Source: JAPPLB01 sp965218555 (GTDB taxonomy: Bacteria > Acidobacteriota > Terriglobia > Bryobacterales > UBA6623). From it: a stretch of DNA of 64,000 bases. This document shows positions 42,954 through 50,962 of the stretch, piece after piece (position 1 is the first letter of the stretch; each line of letters begins with the position of its first letter). The notes beneath the pieces were generated by a model. That model was not told where the DNA came from. It saw only the letters and a program-made list of their open reading frames with translations, and made no database searches. Position numbers and translations under genes: made by a program. The stretch is from positions 2,976,001 through 3,040,000 of the forward strand of contig OZ244625.1 in assembly GCA_965218555.1 (NCBI GenBank). Reading direction: 5' to 3'.

Positions 42954-45530
42954 CTACTCCCTGCTGATGAACTCATCCAGATTCATCAATCCACGCCCCA
43001 CGGTCACCCACGCCGCCAGTTCCGCCGGTTCCTCTTCCGCCACCTCATAGGGAATCACGGCCTCCAGCGCCTTCGGCTCCTTCTCGAAAAGCTCCTTTTG
43101 CCCTTGCCAGAAGGTCTGCAGCATATCCTTCTCGCGACTGTCGGGTTCACGCACCAGGCAAAGCCGGAACGCATAGGCGAATCGATCGCCGTTGGCCGCC
43201 GGACTCTCCTGCAACACACGCACCGCCAACGCCTGCGCCGCCTCGAAGAATACCGGATCATTCAACAGATTGAGAGCCTGCAGCGGCGTATTGGACCGCC
43301 TTCGCCGGGGAGCGCTCAGGGTCGAGTCCGGCGCGTCAAAATTCGCCAGCATCGGATACGGCGCGGTCCGCTTGTACTGAATGTAGAGGCCCCGCCGATA
43401 GCGATTCTTGCCCTCGTTCTCAACCCACTTCGAGTTCCCGTACGTCACTTCGGCGATCCCCTTCGGCTGCACCGGCCGCACGCTGCGGCCTCCCACCTCG
43501 GCATACAGCAAGCCGCTCGCGGTCAGCGCCGCATCGCGAATCTGCTCCGCCGTCAGCCGTAGCCGCGACTGCCTCGCCAAAAGCCGATTGTTCGGGTCCC
43601 GCGACAGCAATTCCTTGCGCGCACGCGACGACTGCCGATACGCCGCCGACATCACCATCCGTTTGTGCATCTGCTTCATGCTCCAGCCGACCCGCCGAAA
43701 CTCCGAGGCCAGCCAGTCCAACAACTCCGCGTGAGACGGCGCCTCCCCCTGCGTACCGAAATCACCGGGTGTCGCTACCAGGCCCGTCCCGAAGAACTCC
43801 TGCCACATGCGGTTGACCGTCACGCGCGGCGTGAGCGGATTCCGCTCATCCACCAGCCAGCGCGCCCATCGCAATCGAGCCGCCTCGCCGCCCTCCGCCA
43901 ACGGCGGCAGCACGCTTGGAACATCCGGCTCCACCGCCAGGCCCGGCCGCCGCCAGTCTCCGCGCACCGCGATGCGCGTCGTCACCGCCTCCGGGGCCGC
44001 CTCCAGCGCATATGCCTCACTCGGCCGCGGCAATGCCGTCTCCAGCTCGCTCAGTTTTTGGCGCAGCTCTTTGAAGGCCTCCACGGCGCAATCATCCTTC
44101 GCCAGCTCCGGCCCGTGGCGTTGAATAAAGTAGTCCGTGACCAGCCGCCGCTCGCGCGGCGAACGCTCCGCGGGAGGCGTGTGCAGCCGCCAGTCCGCGT
44201 GGTCAAGCATCGCCCGCATCGAAGTGACCTGGAAATCCCATTCCGTGCTCTCGCCGGGATCGTCCATGGCCCGTGTGATCCTGGCTTCCCACTCCGGCTG
44301 CAAGCGCGGGATGTCAAACTCCTCCAGCAGCGCCCGACGCTTACGCTGGTACTCCGGCAGCGCCTGCAGATAGGGGCCGATCTCACCCGGCAGCGGCGCC
44401 ATGATCTCCGTCTCACGGGCGGCGTCAAAGAACGCATAGAGCTGATAAAACTCCCGTTGGCTGATCGGATCGAACTTGTGATCGTGGCATTGAGCGCAAC
44501 CGACCGTCAGCCCCAGCCAAACCGTTCCCACCGTATTCGCCCGGTCGATCAACTCCTCGAACCGAGCCTCGCCACGCTTCACGCCCGCTTCGCGGTTCTT
44601 CAACGTGTTGCGATGGAACCCGGTCGCCAGGCGTTGCGCCGTCGTGGCGTTCGGCAGCAAATCGCCCGCGATCTGCTCCACCGTGAACTGATCGAACGGC
44701 GTGTCGCGGTTCAAAGCCTCGATCACCCAATGCCGCCAGCGCCAGGAATGCGGCCGGTCGAGGTCTTTCTCGAAGCCGTCGCTATCGGCGTAGCGCGCCA
44801 GGTCGAGCCAGTGGCGCGCCCACTTCTCGCCGTAATGGGGTGAGTCGAGCAGCCGGTCGACGAGCCGCTCATACGCCCCCGGAGCGTTGTCCAGCAGAAA
44901 CGCGTCGATCTCGCCGGGTCCGGGAGGCAGTCCGGTCAGGTCGAAATGCAAACGCCGCAGCAGCGTGACCTTGTCGGCCTCCGCCGAAGGACGGATGCCT
45001 TCGGCCTCCAACTTCGCCAGAACAAACCGGTCGATCGGATTGCGAACCCATGTCCACCCCGAAACCTCCGGCGGCTCCGGCCGACGCACCGGCTGAAACG
45101 ACCAATGTTTCGCCGCGTCCGAGCCCTTCGTCTCGACGGCTTCCGCCTTTTCCGGCCACTCGGCGCCCTGATCGATCCAAGCCCGAAGCACGCCGATCTC
45201 GCGATCGGAGAGACGCGCATCCCCCGGCGGCATGTTGAGTTTTGCGTCCGCACTCGCAACCCGCCGAATCAGCAAGCTGGCCTCGCTGTCGGAAGGGACA
45301 ATCGCCTGCCCGGAGTGCCCCCCCTCCAAAGCCGCAGACCGCCTGTCCAGCCGCAGCCCATTCATCTGCATCGACGGCCCATGGCAGGCGTAGCAATTGC
45401 GATGGAAGATCGGCTCTACATCCTGTGCAAAGTCAACCCTGCCGGATAACGCCGGCTGCGAATCCGCCGCAGAACCCGCTGACGCTGCAAGGCAGGCTAG
45501 AAGGAAGGCACGCACTAAGTACCGAACCAT
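42954..45530 (-). CDS. PSD1 and planctomycete-cytochrome-C domain protein (DUF1549/DUF1553)
   Basis: An 858-residue exported protein: signal peptide (about 1-22), a planctomycete cytochrome C domain with CYACHG (about 46-50) and MPPGDARLSDREIGVLRAWIDQGAEWP, DUF1549 (about 160-370) with RNPIDRFVLAKLEAEGI, HYGEKWARHWLDLARYADSDGFEKD and a second haem-like CAQCHDHKFDPISQREFY, and DUF1553 in the C-terminal third (NPLTPRVTVNRMWQEFFGTGLV, NTPLQALNLLNDPVFFEAAQ). It is first in a two-gene operon with DUF1501. Exact reaction unknown. Confidence 0.93.
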   Translation of the reverse strand: MVRYLVRAFLLACLAASAGSAADSQPALSGRVDFAQDVEPIFHRNCYACHGPSMQMNGLRLDRRSAALEGGHSGQAIVPSDSEASLLIRRVASADAKLNMPPGDARLSDREIGVLRAWIDQGAEWPEKAEAVETKGSDAAKHWSFQPVRRPEPPEVSGWTWVRNPIDRFVLAKLEAEGIRPSAEADKVTLLRRLHFDLTGLPPGPGEIDAFLLDNAPGAYERLVDRLLDSPHYGEKWARHWLDLARYADSDGFEKDLDRPHSWRWRHWVIEALNRDTPFDQFTVEQIAGDLLPNATTAQRLATGFHRNTLKNREAGVKRGEARFEELIDRANTVGTVWLGLTVGCAQCHDHKFDPISQREFYQLYAFFDAARETEIMAPLPGEIGPYLQALPEYQRKRRALLEEFDIPRLQPEWEARITRAMDDPGESTEWDFQVTSMRAMLDHADWRLHTPPAERSPRERRLVTDYFIQRHGPELAKDDCAVEAFKELRQKLSELETALPRPSEAYALEAAPEAVTTRIAVRGDWRRPGLAVEPDVPSVLPPLAEGGEAARLRWARWLVDERNPLTPRVTVNRMWQEFFGTGLVATPGDFGTQGEAPSHAELLDWLASEFRRVGWSMKQMHKRMVMSAAYRQSSRARKELLSRDPNNRLLARQSRLRLTAEQIRDAALTASGLLYAEVGGRSVRPVQPKGIAEVTYGNSKWVENEGKNRYRRGLYIQYKRTAPYPMLANFDAPDSTLSAPRRRRSNTPLQALNLLNDPVFFEAAQALAVRVLQESPAANGDRFAYAFRLCLVREPDSREKDMLQTFWQGQKELFEKEPKALEAVIPYEVAEEEPAELAAWVTVGRGLMNLDEFISRE

Positions 45531-45729
45531 ACCGAAACCGCTCGACCGGTTCCCATTCTACTAGCGCAACCATTCCCCTGCAGAGAGGAGGTGAGCGGTC
45601 GCGAAACCGCGTACCAGCGCCTGACTCCGACGTCTCGATGTCGTCAAGTGTGCAAGCGCTGATTTGCGCAACCTCGGCCGAACCCGTGTGCGCGACTATA
45701 ATGGGTCCGCGGGACCGTGGCCCCTTCCG

Positions 45730-47061
45730 ATGCTCGTCGTCACGAATCGCCTCTTCAACGGGCTCCTGATGGTCTGCTGTGCGGCTGTGTTTCCGTCCAC
45801 CGCTGCTGACAATGACACCCCACGAGCCGACTTGAGCCGCCAGGTCCGGTCGTTACTCGGCGAGCGCTGCGTAAGCTGCCACAACGCGTCGTTCCAGACG
45901 GCGAATCTGCGCCTTGATCAGAAGGAAGCCGCCTTCAGGGGCGGTGACTCGGGGCCGGTCATCCTACCCGGCAACGCCTCCGAGAGCCTTCTGATCCGGC
46001 GCATCACGGGGTCCGAGTTGGGCCTCCGTATGCCGCCGACCGGAGCGCTGCCTTCCCAGGAGCTCGAGCTGCTGCGAACCTGGATCGACCAGGGGGCCGA
46101 CTGGCCCGACGATCCGCCGGCCGAGGAACCCATTGCCGCTACGAGCAGCGGGCTGAGCGAAACCCGGGAAAAGCTGTTCGCGGCCATCCGGCGAAACGAC
46201 CTGACCGAGGTCAGCCGCATGCTCGCGTCTGATATCGACGTCAATGCAACGGACCCGTTCGGAGAGACGCCGCTGATGCACGCCGCGCTTCATGCCGGCC
46301 CCGAGGTCTTGCAAAGGCTTTTGAAGCACGGCGCCGATCCCAACCAAGCCAATCACGCGGGAGCCACGCCACTCATGCGGGCGACGGCCGATCGGGGAAA
46401 GATGCGCATGCTGATCGGGGCCGGGGCGCATGTGGACAAGCGATCTCAACTGGGCCGCACCGCGCTGCTGATTGCGGCCCGGCGTCCCGGAGCGGCGGGG
46501 GCCGTCAGGGACCTGCTCGCGGCGGGCGCCGATCCCCATGTCAAGGACGTGCGCGGAGTGACGCCGCTGATGGAAGCGGCGCGGCCCGGCGACGTCGAGT
46601 CGATGAGGGTCCTTATCGGGGCCGCGGCCAGAATCAACGAGAGGCGCAAGAATGGCCGCACCGCGCTGATGGCCGCGGTGCGATCGCGCAAGCAGGAGGC
46701 CGTCCGGTTTCTTCTGAACCACGGCGCCGACGTGAACATCCAAGCTGGGGAAGGAGTCAGCTCAAACAGCAAGGACACCGCCTTGACCATGGCCGCTGCT
46801 CGGGGCGTGCCCGGCATCGTGCGAGCGCTCATTGATCAAGACGCCGACATCGAGGCGCGCAACGCCATGGGCTATACAGCACTCATGCAGGCTGCCTGCT
46901 CGGATTACGTCGATGCCGAAACCGTCAAAGCCCTGCTGGCGACCGGAGCCGACATCACTTCCAAGGGTCTGGACGGCGAGACCGCTTTGCGTCTGGCCCG
47001 TAAGCGTGGTAACACTGAGATCGTCCGGCTTCTTCTGGAGGCGGAGAAGGGCAACGAATGA
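45730..47061 (+). CDS. Exported cytochrome-ankyrin repeat protein
   Basis: A 443-residue protein. After a signal (LFNGLLMVCCAAVFPSTAA) comes a PSCyt1-type cytochrome domain (about 30-125) with CVSCHN and the same LRLDQKEAAFRGGDSG...MPPTGALPSQELELLRTWIDQGADWP pattern as the PSD1 protein. Residues about 140-440 are seven or more ankyrin repeats (TPLMHAALHAGPEVLQRLLKHGADPN and so on). The start at 45730 is chosen for the signal; 45664 is in frame upstream. Its stop overlaps the next gene's start by 4 bp. Ankyrins suggest a binding role for partner proteins in the envelope; the haem may be redox-active or structural. Confidence 0.85.
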   Translation: MLVVTNRLFNGLLMVCCAAVFPSTAADNDTPRADLSRQVRSLLGERCVSCHNASFQTANLRLDQKEAAFRGGDSGPVILPGNASESLLIRRITGSELGLRMPPTGALPSQELELLRTWIDQGADWPDDPPAEEPIAATSSGLSETREKLFAAIRRNDLTEVSRMLASDIDVNATDPFGETPLMHAALHAGPEVLQRLLKHGADPNQANHAGATPLMRATADRGKMRMLIGAGAHVDKRSQLGRTALLIAARRPGAAGAVRDLLAAGADPHVKDVRGVTPLMEAARPGDVESMRVLIGAAARINERRKNGRTALMAAVRSRKQEAVRFLLNHGADVNIQAGEGVSSNSKDTALTMAAARGVPGIVRALIDQDADIEARNAMGYTALMQAACSDYVDAETVKALLATGADITSKGLDGETALRLARKRGNTEIVRLLLEAEKGNE

Positions 47062-48101
47062 AGTCTTTGAGCCGGCTCTTGCTAACGGGCGTGTTTTTGG
47101 GCGCCGTAATGCCGCCCTCGTTGTGGACCGCCGAGATCGGTGGTGAACGAGTCCGAGCCGCCGTCGGCAAAAGTATGAATCTCATTCAGCAAAGCCCGCT
47201 GATCTTTTTCAAGAAGGCGGGCTGCGTGTCGTGCCATCACCAATCGCTTCCGGCAATGACCGTCGGGTTTGCTCGCGCGCGGGGATTTGCGGTCGACGAA
47301 ACCAAAGCGCGGGAACTGAACCAGACTGTCGGCACGATGATGCGGGCTCGACGCGAGACGATGCTGCAGGCTATGACCGACGGCGCCGGTTACCACTCCA
47401 TCGCGTACACCTTGGCGGGGATGGCGGCCCAGGATCTGCCCGCCGATGCGCTCACTGATGCGATGACCATCCACGTGGCGGAGGGGCAGATGACGAACGG
47501 GTACTGGAGCACGGCGCCAGACCGCCCGCCGGTTCAGTACAGCGACTACACAACAACCGCACTGAGCGTCTGGGGCCTGCGCAAGTACGCGCCGCAGGGA
47601 CGGAGCGAGGAATTCGACCAGCGGGTCAGGCGCGCTATCAACTGGTTCACTACGGCGGGATCGCCTGCCGCCACCGAAGAAGCCGCCTTCCGGCTGCTGG
47701 GCCTTGGCTGGGCGGGCGCGGACGTCACCAGGACCGTGGAACCGATGCGGGACCTGCTGACGCGGCAACGTCCCGACGGAGGCTGGGCTCAGTTGCCGAC
47801 TCTCGAAAGCGATGCCTACGCGACCGGGCAGGTTCTGGCAGCGCTTCGTCTGGGTGGAGGAATGCCGCCCTCTCACAGCGCCTATCAACGCGGACTGCAG
47901 TACCTGATCGACACCCAGCGAGAGGACGGCTCCTGGCACGTGAAGTCACGCGCCCGGCCGTTTCAACCGTACTTCGAGAGCGGCTTTCCTCACGGGAAAG
48001 ACCAGTGGATCTCGATCTGCGCCACGAGCTGGGCCACGATAGCGCTGGTGCTGACTGAAGAGCCTGCAGGGACGGAACCGCGCGGCAAGGCTGCGGAGTG
48101 A
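47058..48101 (+). CDS. Exported haem-binding protein with terpene-cyclase-type alpha/alpha barrel
   Basis: A 347-residue protein. A signal peptide (LLLTGVFLGAVMPPSLWTA) precedes KKAGCVSCHHQSLPAMTVGFARARG (CxxCH at about 54-58), then helical repeats of squalene/hopene-cyclase or prenyltransferase type with QW-like motifs: MTNGYWSTAPDRPPVQYSDYTTTALSVWGLRKYAP, RQRPDGGWAQLPTLESDAYATGQVLAALRL and TQREDGSWHVKSRA. The catalytic DxDD of squalene-hopene cyclases is not seen, so the barrel is probably for binding. It is translationally coupled to the ankyrin protein, implying a complex. Confidence 0.82.
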   Translation: MKSLSRLLLTGVFLGAVMPPSLWTAEIGGERVRAAVGKSMNLIQQSPLIFFKKAGCVSCHHQSLPAMTVGFARARGFAVDETKARELNQTVGTMMRARRETMLQAMTDGAGYHSIAYTLAGMAAQDLPADALTDAMTIHVAEGQMTNGYWSTAPDRPPVQYSDYTTTALSVWGLRKYAPQGRSEEFDQRVRRAINWFTTAGSPAATEEAAFRLLGLGWAGADVTRTVEPMRDLLTRQRPDGGWAQLPTLESDAYATGQVLAALRLGGGMPPSHSAYQRGLQYLIDTQREDGSWHVKSRARPFQPYFESGFPHGKDQWISICATSWATIALVLTEEPAGTEPRGKAAE

Positions 48102-48147
48102 TCTTGTACACGAAGGATAAAACCAGAGAAGCTACTGAGGCAGATCC

Positions 48148-48819
48148 ATGAAACATTCGCTCCTTTTTCCTATGGTGATTGGTCTCTTGGCGGGTCTGGC
48201 TTGCGGGCCGGACAACACCGATCCGAGCGAAGCGGAAGGGGACCAGGCTTCGCAGGCGCCTGCCGCCGGGTTCAAGCTCCTCTTCAACGGCCAGGACCTC
48301 AGCGGCTGGGACGCGCCCGGCGGCAACTGGAAGGTGCAGGACGGCGCCATCGAACGAACCGGCACGGGCGGCGGCATCGACTACACCGTCGAGAAAGTGC
48401 CCGATGATTTCGATTTACGGTTCGAATGGAAGGTTGCACCAGGCGGCAACAGCGGCGTCTACTACCGGCCCGGACAATACGAATACCAGATCCTCGACAA
48501 CGACCTGCACAACGACGGTAGAGACCCGCGCACGAACGCCGCATCGCTCTATTACGCATTCGCACCTTCGAAGGACACCACCAAGCCGGCCGGCGAGTGG
48601 AACACGGGCCGCATCGTGGGGCAAGGCACCCGCATCGAGCACTGGCTCAACGGCGAGAAGGTCGTTGACATCGACTACAGCGACCCTTCGTTGCAAGACC
48701 TGGTTGAGCGGCTGCGGAAGAGGGGTGGGGAGGTAACTGACCGCGGCCGATATCTGCATCTGCAGGACCACGATGACCCCGTCTGGTATCGCAGCCTGCG
48801 CATGCGTGCGATCCCGTAA
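48148..48819 (+). CDS. DUF1080 lipoprotein (3-keto-disaccharide hydrolase-like)
   Basis: A 223-residue lipoprotein with lipobox LAGLAC at residues 14-19, then a DUF1080 beta-jelly-roll domain: FKLLFNGQDLSGWDAPGGNWKVQDGAIERTG, DFDLRFEWKVAPGGNSGVYYR, YEYQILDNDLHND and EWNTGRIVGQGTRIEHWLNGEKVVDIDY. Characterised DUF1080 proteins act on 3-keto-glycosides; this member may bind or cleave an oligosaccharide on the cell surface. The C-terminus (LHLQDHDDPVWYRSLRMR) is the family signature. Confidence 0.85.
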   Translation: MKHSLLFPMVIGLLAGLACGPDNTDPSEAEGDQASQAPAAGFKLLFNGQDLSGWDAPGGNWKVQDGAIERTGTGGGIDYTVEKVPDDFDLRFEWKVAPGGNSGVYYRPGQYEYQILDNDLHNDGRDPRTNAASLYYAFAPSKDTTKPAGEWNTGRIVGQGTRIEHWLNGEKVVDIDYSDPSLQDLVERLRKRGGEVTDRGRYLHLQDHDDPVWYRSLRMRAIP

Positions 48820-48904
48820 AGTCCCGGCCTGTTGCGGCATGCAGCCGCACGGGTGTGATCTGCCCAAACCCTGAAACCGCCCCGCTCGCTTCCTGGAGGA
48901 ATCC

Positions 48905-49990
48905 ATGAGCAGTAAACCTTTTCTCGTTTTGACACTCGCCGTCCTCGGCCACGCCGACGGACTCCTGGCACTGGAACGCCCCGATGTCGAGTTCAAGATC
49001 TTCCAGTTTCCACCGGACAAGATTCCACGCATCGACGCGAAGACCGACGACTGGGCGATCGTGCCCGACTCGTTCACGATCGGCACGGATCAACTCTCCG
49101 ACACGGTCAAAGGCCACGGTCGGGACATCGATCCGTCAAGCCTGGATGTAAAGGTTACGGTCGGCTGGGTGAAGGGAATGCCTTACCTGTACTTTCTGTA
49201 CGAGGCGTTCGACAACTATTGGGATTTCGCGCAAGCGGGCCGCCACAACGACATTTTCGAGCTGGTTGTCGATGCCGACTTGTCAGGAGGACCTTTCATC
49301 AAAACCGAGCATCCCTACAAGAAACTCGACAAGATGAAGGCCCACTTCCTCTTTCACGGCCTCCATGCGCAGAACTACCACATCATGACTCCGCACGAAG
49401 GCCAGGATTGGGCGTTTGTGTGGGGTAGCCAGCCTTGGGTCAAAGAACTGCCTTGGGCGAACGCGGCTTACTCCTACGATTTCAAGCCAGGCGAGAGCGG
49501 CAAGCTGATCCTGGAGTTCTGGGTTACACCGTTCGACTACGCCCCGCCCGCGCCGGCCCGCGCCGCCGTCTCGAAACTTGTAGAAAACGAGATCATCGGG
49601 ATGTCGTGGTCGATCCTTGACTACGACGACGTGAACAAGAAGGACTACGAGGGATTCTGGAATCTTTCCCACAAGACGACGATGTACGGCAACGCATCCG
49701 ATCTGGTCGCCTTCCGGCTCATGCCGTTGGAGGAGCGATTCCGCAAGCCGATCGATGCCAAGTGGGCCTTCCGGGTGCTCGACATGAAGCGCCGTCTGGT
49801 CGCGTTTCAAGACATGTCTGACGGAGATGTCAAATCATGGAAGTGGGACTTCGGAGACGGCGCAACCTCCGTCAAGCAGCATCCCCTGCACACCTACGGG
49901 CAGGCGGGCGAGTATGTCGTTACCCTCTGGGTCGAAGGCCCGGCCGGAAGCTCCCGAAGGACGAAAGTACGCGACGTAGCGGTGCAATGA
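48905..49990 (+). CDS. Exported CBM9-like and PKD-domain protein
   Basis: A 361-residue protein with signal peptide (FLVLTLAVLGHADGLLA). Residues about 30-270 resemble the family-9 carbohydrate-binding / DOMON-type beta sandwich (IDAKTDDWAIVPDSFTIG, VTVGWVKGMPYLYFLYEAFDNYWDF, NDIFELVVDADLSGGPF). The C-terminus is a PKD domain (VAFQDMSDGDVKSWKWDFGDGATSVKQHPLHTYGQAGEYVVTLWVEG). No catalytic domain is seen. It may bind a polysaccharide or cell wall. GGAGG precedes the start. Confidence 0.75.
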   Translation: MSSKPFLVLTLAVLGHADGLLALERPDVEFKIFQFPPDKIPRIDAKTDDWAIVPDSFTIGTDQLSDTVKGHGRDIDPSSLDVKVTVGWVKGMPYLYFLYEAFDNYWDFAQAGRHNDIFELVVDADLSGGPFIKTEHPYKKLDKMKAHFLFHGLHAQNYHIMTPHEGQDWAFVWGSQPWVKELPWANAAYSYDFKPGESGKLILEFWVTPFDYAPPAPARAAVSKLVENEIIGMSWSILDYDDVNKKDYEGFWNLSHKTTMYGNASDLVAFRLMPLEERFRKPIDAKWAFRVLDMKRRLVAFQDMSDGDVKSWKWDFGDGATSVKQHPLHTYGQAGEYVVTLWVEGPAGSSRRTKVRDVAVQ

Positions 49991-50401
49991 AGCAGGAAAG
50001 CCAGGCGGGGACACGCTCATCGCGCGGACCCCTGTCTGGCTGACCGGGGCAGTCGAGTAGGGAGAAATCCCCGGGCTGCCGGGTCTGTGATCGGCGGTCG
50101 CCGGACGGGGCGCATGCCCCGTGTCGCCGCCCCACCGCGTGCGTCTCGTCAGCGGCTGAACTGCTCAATCTCGGCGAGCAGCCGCTTGCGCTCGGCGTCC
50201 AGCTCGGTGAGCCGAGCCCGGAGCCCCACCATCTTATCGTCGTCGGCTTCGGTACCGATGATCTACTGCGATCGCGGCTTCGCCGACAACGTTCGGGTTT
50301 AGGACGCTCATGTTCCAGTGCCGAATGCTCCGCCGGCCAATCAATTTGCCGAATCTGTGCAATTTTTTGCAGCGCCGCTCGTAGGAATAGGTCTGAATAG
50401 A
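49991..50401. other. Intergenic region with terminator-like hairpin and short coding remnant
   Basis: ACGGGGC-GCAT-GCCCCGT (50105-50122) is a perfect hairpin without a T-run, possibly the end of the upstream transcript. On the minus strand, about 50149-50233 reads KMVGLRARLTELDAERKRLLAEIEQFSR before a stop, a coiled-coil scrap of a lost gene. The promoter of the sigma-factor operon should lie near 50330-50400. Confidence 0.45.
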
Positions 50402-50962
50402 ATGTACGCGGCGCTGGAAGCCTCTCATATGCCTCTCGGCGAGCAGGACTTTGGGGACCAGTACGAACAACATTACCGCCGTGTGTTCGAGTTGTGCCGG
50501 TACCTGTTGAACTCGTATGACGTCGCTGAAGACGCAACCCACGAGGTGTTCGTGCGCGCTTACCGTAAGAAGTCAACCCAGGACACTTCGCGCCCAGTGT
50601 TGAACTGGCTCCTGGGAATCGCCAGGCACTATTGCATCGACGTGCTTAGACAGCGGGCCAAGGACAAGAGACTCTTTCATCCAGAAGCGTCTGAGTCGTT
50701 CGATCCACCGTCAAGCCAACCCGGTCCACTAGTACAACTGCTGTCGGACGAGGCGGGCAAAGAAGTACGAAAAGCGCTCAGAACATTGCCAGATAAGTAT
50801 CGTGTGCCACTGGTGCTGGCATACTGCAACCAGTTGAGTTACGCGGAAATTGCGGTGACTCTCGGTGTGGACTCGAACGCTGTAGCAACCCTGCTCTTTC
50901 GAGGCAAGCGACGATTACGGGAGAGAATCGAGAGGGAGAGACGAAGTGGCCTGCCCCACTGA
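50402..50962 (+). CDS. ECF-type RNA polymerase sigma factor
   Basis: A 186-residue sigma-70-family factor with only regions 2 and 4. Region 2 is YEQHYRRVFELCRYLLNSYDVAEDATHEVFVRAYRK (about 20-55). Region 4 is ALRTLPDKYRVPLVLAYCNQLSYAEIAVTLGVDSNAVATLLFRGKRRLRERI, with its helix-turn-helix. ATG 50402 is used; in-frame starts at 50318 and 50429 are also possible. Its end overlaps the next gene by 17 bp; that gene encodes the likely anti-sigma partner. Target promoters are unknown. Confidence 0.88.
   Translation: MYAALEASHMPLGEQDFGDQYEQHYRRVFELCRYLLNSYDVAEDATHEVFVRAYRKKSTQDTSRPVLNWLLGIARHYCIDVLRQRAKDKRLFHPEASESFDPPSSQPGPLVQLLSDEAGKEVRKALRTLPDKYRVPLVLAYCNQLSYAEIAVTLGVDSNAVATLLFRGKRRLRERIERERRSGLPH

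Noticed and set aside
43665..44843. 392-codon plus-strand frame
   Set aside because: Antisense to the PSD1 protein, Arg/His-rich composition typical of shadows.
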